Of a stretch of DNA of 64,000 nt, positions 1 through 13,100 are shown piece after piece. Under the pieces are notes generated by a model. The model saw only the letters and a program-made list of their open reading frames with translations, was not told the DNA's origin and did no database searches. Position numbers and translations under genes: made by a program. Source of the DNA: Amphiura filiformis (lineage: Eukaryota > Echinodermata > Ophiuroidea > Amphilepidida > Amphiuridae); contig NC_092637.1 of the NCBI RefSeq assembly GCF_039555335.1, forward strand, positions 1,302,001 to 1,366,000, in the 5' to 3' direction. Position 1 is the stretch's first letter, and each line of letters starts with the position of its first letter.

Positions 1-534
1 CTGGCATACACATCGCATTACTGAAGAAGTCAACCGACCTGGTTGACGAAACTGTCTAACCGTGAGTAGAAACTTGGATTTGTTTACATAATTAATGAAC
101 TTTCTGGCATACACTGTCTTCTATACCACATCTTCTAGTACAAAAGTAAATGGAAGGATTTTTTTATATAAAATACACAGTATTGTGTTTTTAATTCACA
201 ATACAATAAAAAAAAAAAAAAAGATTTAGTGTCTATGGTTCTTCCTGTGTGAGATAATTATTGAAAAGGGGATTGTTTAAAGGCACTCATCAGCCTGAAG
301 TCGTAATCTACAAGGCCTTTGAGTGCCCTACAAGTTTCACAATGACTCCACTACCTGTAAATATGTTTAGCATAAATGGCTGAATAACATGAAGCAGTAC
401 TTCAACTTGAAAAGCTCTAGCCAAAGATATATGCAGGGGATATTTTTTTCTTACCGAGTAGAGATAACCTGTTTTATTAACTCGGAACTGACTAATCTAT
501 AACTTCTAACTTACCTTTTTCCATATTTGCCTAG
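1..534. other. Intron sequence, no exon seen
   Basis: A donor-like GTGAGT lies at 62-67, but the sequence before it has a stop in all three frames, so I do not call an exon. The stretch also holds an A-run near 208-223. It ends at the TAG acceptor of the first recognised FN3 exon. It is presumably intron of the phosphatase gene. Confidence 0.5.
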
Positions 535-816
535 TGCCAAACCCAGTACACAATTTCAGAGTGACTGGAACAACGTCCACCTCAGTAGGCCTTGCCTGGG
601 AAGCGCCAGATGGACCAGTAGACCAATATCATCTCTTTGTCTCCAATGTAGGCGGACCACAGCCTAGCCGTCCAATCAGCACCAACCCTAATGGACCTCT
701 TGTATATAATGTGACAGGCTTGAATCCATACAGTGACTATCAGTTCCAGATTGTCAATGTTGTTGATGGTGTGCAGAGCGCTGATTCTACAGTGACGGTA
801 CTAACCGGAGAAGATG
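535..816 (+). CDS. Phosphatase exon: complete FN3 domain
   Basis: A phase 1-1 exon of 94 codons. It shows the FN3 core pattern: PNPVHNFRV, SVGLAWEAP, DQYHLFV, then GLNPYSDYQFQIV and a final VTVLTGE strand. FN3 domains form the extracellular stalk and mediate adhesion or ligand contacts. The acceptor is CCTAG at 530-534 and the donor GTAAGA at 817. A single phase 1-1 exon per FN3 domain is a common module layout. Confidence 0.9.
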
Positions 817-3516
817 GTAAGAAATTATTGACGATTATAACATGATTAAACAAACTGAGGACAGTGGTGCATCATAACATTGTTTGACGGGAATAAGCAA
901 ACTGTGATAAAATGTTTATCTGTTTCGCCATCAAATCATTACCAAAGGAGGAATAGGAAAAGTGATCTCACGTGGAAATTGAACCCAGGACCTCTGGTTT
1001 ACGAGACCAGTACTTTAACCACTTGTCCACTGGAGCTTCATGATTATGCAGACTGGGAATTCAATCTGTAAGTGGTCCCTAAATCCTACCTCCTTCGTGC
1101 AAGACATCTCATACATCACTTTTCCTAATTCATCCTTTAATTAATGGCTCGATTGGCAAAACTGATTAAAATCTCATAATACTTAACCTTTAATAAGCTT
1201 TGATTTGATATAAAGACCATTTTACCTCTCTCAGCGAGGTATATAAGCCTACTCAACAATAACAACAATGAAAGAATAAAACTCATTTCAATGTTTAAGG
1301 GACTTTGGAATGTAAAACTGTGCATAAAAAGTGCATTTCATTCATTTCTAGTCATGTCAAAAAGGAGGACACAAACAGACTTCACCAGAACTTCAACCTG
1401 TAACCACATTCTTTATTTTGACACAAATTCAATAATATGATTTTGACAAGTTTTGTGTCGAATATTGAATTGATCATAGGAACACTCTAAATTGGCATTG
1501 CAAGGTTGATTATGATTTTTTTTAATTGATTATTGACTGACATTTTGTTAAATTTACCATAGTTCCTGGTGTACCAGGAGATCTCTTAGTCAGACAACTG
1601 AGTCCAAATAGTATCCATGTGGAGTGGGAGCCAACGAAGAACCCCAATGGCGAGCTACAAGGATATGTGTTGGTTATATCCAGACGGGATGTGTCCAGTC
1701 GGGTAAGACTGTTATTTATCACAATGTATCTTGTGAAAATATATTTATGTGATGTCTAATTACTAGAAAGTATTTGTTTCTAAAACAGATATAATCTTAA
1801 ATTTAATTAATTTCCCAGTAAATAAAACACAAAACGTTTTGCAGAAATATGTCGGGTTATATAAAAGGTATAAAATGTTTTAATAACATTGAGAAACATT
1901 TTTGAAAACCTGTAGCATTTTTTCATCAAACGTTTTAAAAATGTGTTCGTGTCATATATTCCCGACATTAAAATGTTTTTAAAACGTTTGACTAAAACCA
2001 AAATGTATTTATAACACGTTTATAACATTTGTGTGAAGGCTGACCTGAAAGTTATAGCAGAAATAGAAAAAGGAAAAAGACACAAAATGGGTCCATAGTT
2101 TCCGCTTGTTCACCAAAATTGATTAAGTATAACATTTGAACTTTTATACAAAGTTAAACCAAAATAGAGGATTTGGTTTTGAGTTCCAGTTAGTCCTAAA
2201 TTAAGGATAAGGGTTAGACTGCTTATTTGACAAAACCAGTGACGTAGACCCAAACAGTATTAATAGAGGTTATCCATGTTCTATAAGCTGCATATCCTAT
2301 CAACGACTGCTATACCTTGTTTAGGACATTCTAAAGAAGTACCTGCATGTGCAACCATGACTGTTTCAAAATAGCCCGCCAAGGTCATGCAGGTAACTCC
2401 GAGGTCGAGCATTGAATTAGTTTGAATGAGGAATACTACGGGAACCAGTGCCTTTTGTTAGAAGTCACACATGAGTAAAGTGGATAACCTCTATTGCGAT
2501 ATGTTTGTGTGTCGCTCACGGAGGGCAAATGGTGCACCTCCGGATTATTTTGCCACGCGGTCGGTAAACTTCGATTGCTTATTTGTGATCTACATCTAAG
2601 GCATTGTGCCAATACCTTGAGCTATTTGCACAGATCTTTATAATGCTAATGCGTACAGAAGCAAATTATCATTAAATTTCGGGCTGTTGCTGAAAAAACG
2701 CCGAAGATACACTAATTGGCTTCCATGAATGGCGGATTTATCATAACGTTACACACAGGGCAACTTTGAGTCGGTACGCGTTGAGTACAATCTTTTTTTC
2801 CTTGAATCGGTACTAGATTTATCTATGCATATGAAGAATTGTTTTCAAATAAATTTTGCAGATAAGAGAAAAAATGTTTTTAACACTTCCAATTTATTCT
2901 GCTTCAAAAACAAGGTAAACATTGTAAATGAGGAGATAGAGCTACCACTTGACCAATTGTGGTACCAGTTTGATGACCTTTCAGTCGGTTACGAGTACAC
3001 ATTCACCGTAGTAGTCGTGAATAACATTGGCAGAGGGGCGCCGTTGTGCTATGGACTATTTGTGCAACTTCGTGAAACAGGTAATTATCCGAGTTTGCTT
3101 TGGGGTACGTAATATGTGACCGTCCACCACGAATGAGCCGTAAATGTCCTCAATTGTATTCTGAGATACAGTGTAAAATGGGCATGAAGGTCATATTCAT
3201 AGGTATTTCAATTTGGTGCTACGTGTATCTCATTAAATGAGGTACACGTAGCACCAAATTGAGGTACCTATGAATACGACCTTCATGCCCATTTTACACT
3301 GTAACTCAGACTACAATTGAGGACATTTACGGCTCATTCGTGGTGGACGGTCACATATATCGTCATAATTTCTCTGTCATTTGTGGTAACTGTTGGTACA
3401 TTTGTGCAAAGATTATGGTTAAATAGAACATGATGACATTGATTATAAACCAGATTTCACGGAGCTACTTATCTCAACCACCCTACAAACCAATTCGGGT
3501 GTATGCACTCCCCTAC

Positions 3517-3568
<52 letters not shown>

Positions 3569-3974
3569 CAATCTTTATTTCCAAAATTAGTTTACAAAAT
3601 CATACAAACATGGCAACAAAATATTATGGAGGAGCTGTTGAAAGGTCAATGATGCCAGCAAGGACTGTGCCTAGAAGATGAAAATAACTACTGAACATTT
3701 CAAGCCACTGGCCAATCGATATTGTCAATCACACAAAACATGGATGCACGAAACCCTAACCCCCACCACATACACACCCCTACACATACAGTTACATAAT
3801 TCAGTACTTAACATATCCTTTCTTTCTTCATTGTACAGCACCACCACACACTGGGAAAACCCCGTACCGAACACCATATACCCACACACACACACCCCAC
3901 TCACCCCCACACACAAACAAGCACCCAGTTACATAACTCATTACTTACCTCTTTCTTTCTTTCTTTCTTTCTTT

Positions 3975-4042
<68 letters not shown>

Positions 4043-4043
4043 T

Positions 4044-4124
<81 letters not shown>

Positions 4125-7100
4125 ATACATTGTACAGCACCACCACAGACTGAGCATACTCCATACCGAACACCAGATTCTGAAAGGAACGAAGCTTACT
4201 CGATATCAATTACCTTCCGTGAGGATTTCTTCTTGCCCATATTTGGTCGTGTGGCTAACTACTCCGTATTGGTAGCAGAAGAACCTAATCCAAGTAAGAT
4301 ACAAATGAGTATTCATATCTTCATTATACAAACAAGATACTGTTATAAAAAATGTATCCAATCTTTAAAATAAAATTCACCAGAATTATTGCTGATTGCT
4401 GTCAAACTTGACTGAATAAGGAAATGAGCGTGGGGAGGTTCTTTGAGATGTGTTAAGTGTCTTGTCAGTTTTGCACTTACAGTCATTTGCAAAAACAAAC
4501 CAGAAGTTTTATATAATGCTATTTTCTTTTCTATTAGGGGAAGGTCAGATCTCACTAAGTCAGGTTGGTGAACCACCTCAAACCTATCGTAAGAGTTCAA
4601 CCCAACACGTATGGCCAGGTTATCAGGCGTCGCCTCGTGGGTACAACCCATTTGTCAGAGGTATTGCCAAACGTCAAGTTGGCGGCGACCAGGGCCAAGA
4701 TTCAATGGTGGAGTTTATTATCGGTACTGAAGAAGACTGCACTGAGGATCAGTTTTACTACTGCAATGGGTTTCTAAAATCTTACACATATTATCGGTAG
4801 GCTGAGCTTCTTGAAATACTTGTCAGCATTTTTTTAGATAGTCTATTTTTTCCATGGTTAGTATATAATGGTCTGTTGGTTTGGGTGAAGCTGTATGGAG
4901 GCACACTTTGTGTTGTCAATGTCAAGTAAGTGCCTAAGCCAAACTTTTGTCAAACCTGTGTTAGCATGCTGGTCCAAATGGAAAGCACAGGTGTTGGCCC
5001 TGATCTTTTATTCGTATATCCGCCATTTTGGATTTTTGCCATTTTGTGCATTTTGAAACCAAAGACCAATTTTTTCTTCATTTTTTAAAGTCCCCAATTA
5101 ATCTGCATGCAATTACCTATCATGTGAGACATGTGAATGGCTTGGCTTCGATTTAGTTTTCTTCTTCTGACAATTTTTACTTTCCGGGTTTTTAAGCCGA
5201 AGGCGATTTTTTTCTTCAAATTTTGAAGTCGCCAAGTAATCCTTGTACAATTATCGTTCATATAGTACATGCAAATTGGTTGGCTTCGACTTAGTTCTTT
5301 TTTTGAACTTTTTTGAACTAGTGATCGAGCGGTCTATGTACATCAACCCCTGTGAAAGAAGCATAATAATTGTGTAGCAAAATAGTTTTGTTAAATTCAT
5401 GAGATGACAAGGGCTAATTCAAATTGTTATATGAAGAGGAATTTACTTACACTCTATCCCATAGCAATAATGATGGACAATTGTTTTTCAAAAGTGATAT
5501 ATAGCTGGTCAATTTTGCATTACTAATCACCAATGATAATGAGGTTAATGCCCTTAAAGTACTACAAAGTACAATTTTAGGTCATCCGTGATAGCTTTTG
5601 TGTGTAATCCATGACAATAATCTCTTTACATTCCAGTGTGGCTATCCGTGCCTACGGCCTTGATGGCAACTACACAGATACACCATGGTCACAACCTTTG
5701 TCTACAGGTACGTGAATTTTGTAAGGTATTCATTAATAACCGAAACAAAATTGAATGAGTAATTACTCTTTTGCCTTACCTTAATGTCATGTATGAATAA
5801 AACATCCAATCTGATCAGATAAAGCATAATTGGTAACAAGTGACAACGTGCGCCCATACATTACGTAAACAGTGCGCAGTGATACCTCTCTGCTGCAGGT
5901 ATCCATGCCTTCAAAGTCGACACAATTGTACTTGGGAGTAGACTGACTATATATTGCAGCCCATTATGGTACAGAAAGAAATTAAGCAACCCTTACCTCC
6001 AAAAGGCTTATCTGACCCAATGTAAATCATTGCTTCTTTCCTATAGGTGTTAATATTTTGTGTTATTTCCAGATGTCAGTGTTTTGAATTGTGACCATTT
6101 TACAATTTTAATAAGTGTCCACCTCATTTTTTTCCAGGGTTCAATGTGTTATGGTTTGTGTATGCCTTGGTAGCTGTCGTTGGTTTTGTTGTGCTGTGTT
6201 TCTTCATTCTCCTTTGTGTGTGCTGTGGAGGGTAGGTCATGGAAAAAATTATCAAATATACGTAGCTATACAGCAAACGTGCTATTTTCATTATTCTTGG
6301 TAATGACCATGGTGATAACAATTATATATATATGAGGAATATGGCTGCAGTCAAGATAGCTCAATTGGTGTTAGACCGTGGTGCATTCATTTGTGGTGGT
6401 GCACGTATGAATCACCACAGTCACACCCCAGTCAAATACATGAAAAAAATCCAGCTAGCGCGAAAAAACGAACTGCTTATTGTCTCTGTTTACCTGACAC
6501 CCAAGGAATCTGACTGCAGTCAGGATAGCTCAATAGATAATAGACTGTGGAGCATTGGCTTGTGGTGGGGCATATATGAGCCACCACAGTCACAAGATTT
6601 TTCACATGAATAAAATCCAGCTAGCGTGAAATTCCCCTGGAAAAAAAGTGACTTTCAGATAAATATAAGTCATATGATGCTAGGGAACCTTTTGTTTCAT
6701 ATTTATTTATGTTATACATTTAGATATCTTGTAATTTTACAATTAATCCCTTTCACTCCTGACTATTCTTACAATGTCTCTGATTGGCTCAATACACGTT
6801 TAAGTCATCTTTGTGATAGGTATTAGAAACTGATAATTTGGCGAGTAGTGCCCATGGAGTTAAAACAATAGTTATTTTAAATAGACTGAGGCCTGAGAGG
6901 AAAACCACCTCTTTTAACCCATCCCCACGCATGCAGGCTTACCAATTCAAAACAAAACTGAACGTCTATTGTAGTTGTAAGGAAGGGTCCTCCCTTGACC
7001 CTGCAAGTTTCAAAGACTATATCACTAGCCCCAGGTCGTGCCTTCAGATTAATTTCAAACATATTTTTACTCTGATTTTTTCTCCAAGATGTGGCAAACC

Positions 7101-10100
7101 AGGTGAGAACGATTTCTTTGAGGACAGCAAAAAAGACAAGAATATGATGATAATGAAAACAATCGGCAGTAAAACATCGTCTATGGAGTCCAAACACATG
7201 AAAGACCAACCACACTCGCATCGTGCACCTTGGCGTCGCGCACCCACAGAGCGGTCGTATCAAGATCCGGTTCAAAAGCACCATCCTCCTTCCTCTAGAG
7301 CAGAGCCTCATAAACCGATGGCTAAGTCACATGTGTATGCCTCTCCGACGTCAAAGTGGAGCAAGTAAGTTACACCATGAATTTAAGAAACAGATAAACA
7401 GTTGAAAATCACCAAAACATTCCGCAATGAATTTCACAATAATTTTTTATTTGCATGCTCTAAAACATACTTTCTTACCAAAAAACTACAAACTTGCACT
7501 TATTGTTTTGTCATCATAGGCCTATCTATATTGATCAGTTTGCTGAGCACATGAGAATGATGAATGCAAGTAGTGGAATACTCTACGCAGATGAGCTCAA
7601 TGTAAGTTAAAATATAAGAAAATTCTACCTGTACTTTTAACAATCATTTTACGATAGGGATAATAGGGACAATATTTTAAATAGGGACAATATTTTAAAA
7701 ATGTTTTTCAAAATGTTATTGTAAACTATTTTTTTTGTGCAAACATTGTATGCCAAATAGTTTGCCAACACTTACATAACATTATGTGAATATATTGCAG
7801 TAGGTTATCAACAATGTTTGTAATGTTAAGGAAACGTTTTATACCACCTATATACCCTTTATATAACCCGACACTTTTGTGTTTGATGGGATAAAGTTCA
7901 ATTTTTGCTTCAGAGAACATATGGCTGTTCGCATGATGACGCAATCGCATCACGTGGGATACCGTACATATGTTTTGCGAATTGTGGTTTTTTGATGTTT
8001 GGTACGGTTAGGGTCCAATTTACAGTGATGATCATGTTTTGAACACATAGGAAATACCGGGAGGAAATGAAATGACTCTTAAAATATAACATAAAGTATA
8101 ACGTTTATCTATGCCCTTGACATTTATATTCCTTAAAATGAAGACCATAGTGGATAATGTACTCAAGTGCCATTTTGGCGAAAATGAGTTATTGACTGTT
8201 TTGAAGTCTTTGGGGTTTAGCAATTTTTTTCTCAAAATGTTGGCCGATATGACCCCTCAGAAGTAGGGGTCACATGAGGGGTCAACTGGGGTCAAATTTT
8301 CAAATTAGTCTGATCACTATCAAATTAGTGTCAAATTGCTCGTTGGGTCATAAGGATTACAAAAATATATGGTTTGTCATATCTACAACATTTAGTTAAG
8401 GAGTTATAAGCTCAAGGTCAACCAAAGGTCAAACGAGGTCAAATTTTAAGCAACATCCGGTTTACACAAATGATACATCAAATTGTTCCTCTCTATATGG
8501 GCATTCCAAAAATATATACTTCTAACTTATATTGCCATTCAATTTTGAGGAAAATCCATTTGTTTACAGCTGACCACTGATTGTAGTGGAAAAAAGACTC
8601 AAGTGCAAGATATCGATTATTGATTATAGAAAATCAATAAGTAACAATGTATTAATTTATAGCTGTAAAAGAATAATAGTGAATATAAGATTACTCCTGC
8701 AAGTTTTAGTACAAAATAATAAAGTTTGTGATCAGCAGATAAATTTCAAAACTTTAGACCCCATTTTCTCAGAACTAGTATTTTGGCACGTGAGCACTTC
8801 TTCCACTACAGTCTTCAAATTCAGTTTCATTGACCTATATACTAACGCTATGATTCCTCTTTGTCATACATAGAAACTGAATGATATTGGTGCCAACTTG
8901 CCATGCAATTTTCCCGGCAATTTTGCCTCTAATACTCCAGAGAAGAACAGATACAGGAATATCCTGCCATGTAATATATACTAACACTATGATTCCTCTT
9001 TGTCATACATAGAAACTGAATGATATTGGTGCCAACTTGCCATGCAATGTTGCATCCAATGCTTTAGAGAAGAACCGATACAGAAACATTCTGCCATGTA
9101 AGTGTGATAATGTAAATCAATGTAGTACTGATTAATATTGTAGCGTAAGTTAAATTTCCATCTTGTTCAGATTGGGTGCAACAAGCTTCACGCCCTGCGT
9201 CTTTGCGTCTTCACTGTTCTTATTGTATTTCTATAACTGATACCATTACGTATTTCTTATCTTGCATTTTCATTTGTTATAACTTTGTTGTTAATTGATA
9301 TGAAAACAACTTGAACTTCAACTTGAAGGCTGAGTGTGAGTGTAAAAACACCTTATGGGTACACACCTGCACCTTAAAATGCTCACCCATTGACTGACTC
9401 AATTGAATGGGTCCTTAAACATCTTCTTCTTGACGTGGGAGCTTCTAAGTACTTCAAAACATTTTCCATAAGTTTAAAATCAAACAAAGACAGCTAGAGA
9501 AACCTAACAGAGTCCCACAAACGTGTCCAAACGTTTCCTTAAATGAGTCTTTGACAAAATAAACTTGTATACTCCCGTAGCTCATAATCCTTGTTTTTCC
9601 TCTCACCAGACGATACCAATCGTGTTTGTTTACATGATCCACCGGATGGTTTGGACTACATTAATGCCAGCTATGTAGATGTGAGTACACGCAAAATTGA
9701 GTTCAAATGATAATATCAGTGCTATTGACAGCTGTTCATTAACGTGACAAATGTTTTACGCCATATTTTGAAACAATGTCCGCAATTTGCTCAACCATGT
9801 CTCTATCGCCTAATATAACATGAGATGGCATTATCTTAAGTGCCGAGTTGTTCCACATAAAAAATTCCATATTACATTAGGCGATAGACACGTCTGGGTT
9901 CCAAAACAATACCTTTATTCTCATTCTTAAACAGATTACCTGTAAAATCATGCACACTTTATGTCCATTTTTATCAAGTTTAACCAGTGACTCCCGTGTA
10001 CGAAATTGATGAATCCACTGAGTCCTTCATATTATACAGATGCAACATATTGCACAGCCCATGTCATTTTATGGGCAATGCAAAAGATACACCCAGCCGC

Positions 10101-13100
10101 GCTGTTCAATACCTTGCTGTGCTCTATTGTCTTAATATATATATTTGTTTTGCATTTTCAGGGTCACCATGGCAAAAATGAGTACATAGTAACCCAGGGT
10201 CCATTGCCTAACACTATTGAAGACTTCTGGGAGATGGTGTGGGAAAATGAAATTCCTACCATCATAATGAACACCAATCTAGTGGAGAATGGAAGGGTAA
10301 GAAAACCTATAAGACATTGCTCTTTTTGACTCAGTACTTGACTCCAGAGTAGACTTGTAGGTGGCTCCTGAAGTGACTAATAACTTGACTTGTGACTTAT
10401 ATTAACTTCTGACTTGATTCATAACTTGACTTGTGACTTCGTTCATAGCACTCTACCAATATATACTGCAAATATAATTAATAAAGGTGTGTTTAGACTA
10501 GAATCTTAAAATTGATGTCATAGCACCCTCAACAGCCACTATCTCCATAGTCTTACGTGTAAAACTCTTTTAGCCACAAACATAAAAACCTACCTGTGTT
10601 TCATCAATCATTATTACCAATTATTTGTTTAAATGTGTATATTATGTTTTTGTTAACTTTCAGGTAAAATGTGAGAAATACTGGCCAGACAGTGGTGAAG
10701 CCCAGTATGGCCGTATGACAGTCAAACTATTAAGTGAATCAGACACTCAAGAATGGACGGTTAGGACATTTGATGTCTCTAAGGTAACATAACACTTCAA
10801 TAGAAATGTTCCTTCTTTTTTTTTTTTTAAATGCAAAGAGATCTTTTTTCCATTGCTTGATTTCAGTTAATTCTGTTCACTTTCAGCCTTAATTCAAGCT
10901 GCTAAGTTTAATGGTTAAAAAACAAGCCTGACAAACCTTGTTAATTATTGTTTTCTGTTGTATTTTCTGATGAAGTTGCATTTGTTAATATTATGTATGG
11001 CAAAATGTATATTTTTAAAACAACGAACCAAACCAGAAATTGGAGGGCAATACAAACGTTTTTCAGCTTAACACACATTTGACATAAAAGGTGCAAACAT
11101 GGTACTTATTTATTCCTTCACCACATGATTAGGCTTGTGTTCTTCCCACACTTAATTGCACTAATGAGTAAAGATATCAACATTTTGCATATAGCAATTT
11201 TGAGAAATGTAACTGGACATGCACATTACATCAATACACATTTACAGTTTTTTTTAATAAGTTAATTTAGTTTCTTTAGTTTAGTAGCAAACTTGCACAC
11301 TCTCAGCACATTTGCCGCAAAAAAAAATACAATAATATCACAAAGTTAAACAGAATAGACAATTTTGCTTCACAATCTGGTGTCTTTTACCGCCTTTGCA
11401 TTCAAAGATCACTTGCAGACTTACTGTCAACAAGCTGTTATGGCAGGGTGGAAGTGGTCATGTGCGTATTTATAAATACGTATTTATAAATATAGTCGAA
11501 GCACACTGATATTGCATTAATAAATGTGAAACAATTATGTTGAATTAGTTTTTGTAGTCATGACAATTGCAACTTACATCAACAAATCGTATTGTTGCTG
11601 CAAAAAATCAAATGCTTACTTGCATGATGATAAATGAGTGGCCCAGTATAAAACCGGCCCATGGCACATTTTTGAAAAAAATAGAGGGCGCTGTTGAAAA
11701 TGTCAAAGGTCACCAAAGGTCATCCATACAAACATAACACACCATGAATGTAACTCGGGAATGTTGTCAATTTAATCTTTTAAGCATCAAATTTCTTATG
11801 TATTTTATTGAACATTCGTACATTTACAGTGCCGATTTCTCCCAATGACGAAAAATGTGCCATGGGCCATTCAAATAATTGAATGGCTCAGTGTAAAAAT
11901 GGCCCATTCCAATTTTGATAAAATTAGACTTTTAGGGTTAGTAGGTTTTTGGGGAAACATAAGATAGCGGGGCAGTTTTTACACTGGGACACTCAATTGT
12001 GAAAAAGCAACTTCCCTCGTTTGTTTCTTGTCCTCAGGACGGAGAATCCAAAGGACACGTAGGTGTCTTCCAATATCGCAATTGGCCGGACCAAGGTGCC
12101 CCACAAGATCCACGCTCTGTGCTGAAATTCGTGCAGACAGTGCGCGCCCAGCATCCTCGTAGATCAGGACCAGGAATAGTTGTGCTCTGCAGGTGAGATT
12201 ATGAGATATATACCTTAAAATATCCAAACTTTTGGTCAAATTTTGATCTTTTTTGACCGAACAAAAAAAAATCAAAAATTTGAGAAAACCAAATCTGGTG
12301 TTGTATCTTTAGCACACAAATATGCAATTTCCAATTAGGATATTTAGGATATTAAAGTTGTTAGGGTGGACAGAAAAAAAATTGGCATGGAAAATGAAAA
12401 TGCAGGAATCTGCCGTACTGATTGCATTCCTTGCATCATTTCCTTTTTGAAAATGCATACTTCTATATACTCATCATCATTACTTTTAAAGATACAATAC
12501 AAAATTTCCCAATTTGAGGGACCTTGCGTGCCCCCTTAAACAAAAACTTAAACTTTCGGTCATCCCTCCATGTAATATGCACGGAATATTACATATTCTC
12601 AAGTACCTTGTGGCAATATATACAGTTAAAGTTAACTGTATATACAGGTAAATATAACTGTGATTATACGTATTCTAAACATATCTTTATATAATATAAT
12701 ATTATATATTATAAGGCAGTATGGCAAGGGGTATTGTGGCATTCGGGGCACGCTCGTTGAATATGTTTATATACGTATTATTCCTATTCCAAACATTTCT
12801 GTATGTAATATAATATTATATATTATAAGGCAATATGGCAAAGGGTATTGTGGCATTCGGGGCACGCTCGTTGAATATGTTTATAAACGTATTGTGCCTA
12901 TTCCAAATATTTCTTTATATAATATAATATTATATATTATAAGGCAATATGGCAAAGGGTATTGTGGCATTCGGGGCACGCTCGTTGAATATGTTTATAA
13001 ACGTATTGTGCCTATTCCAAATATTTCTTTATATAATATAATATTATATATTATAAGGCAATATGGCAAAGGGTATTGTGGCATTCGGGGCACGCTCGTT

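Noticed and set aside
1-63. Possible exon end before GTGAGT at 62
   Set aside because: All three frames have a stop within the 61 bases before the site, so no coding exon from the window edge fits.
958-1036. Functional tRNA-Thr gene
   Set aside because: The anticodon arm is good, but the acceptor and T stems do not pair.
2862-3080. Acceptor TTTTGCAG at 2854-2861 for the second FN3 half
   Set aside because: From the phase 0 donor at 1702, this start reads into TAA after 18 codons. The acceptor ending at 2914 keeps the frame and the FN3 pattern.
3678-4373. A 231-codon frame across the CTTT tract, and Lys/Glu/Arg frames on the other strand
   Set aside because: Only 4138-4293 is a phase-consistent exon. 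The rest is LINE-like sequence and microsatellite.
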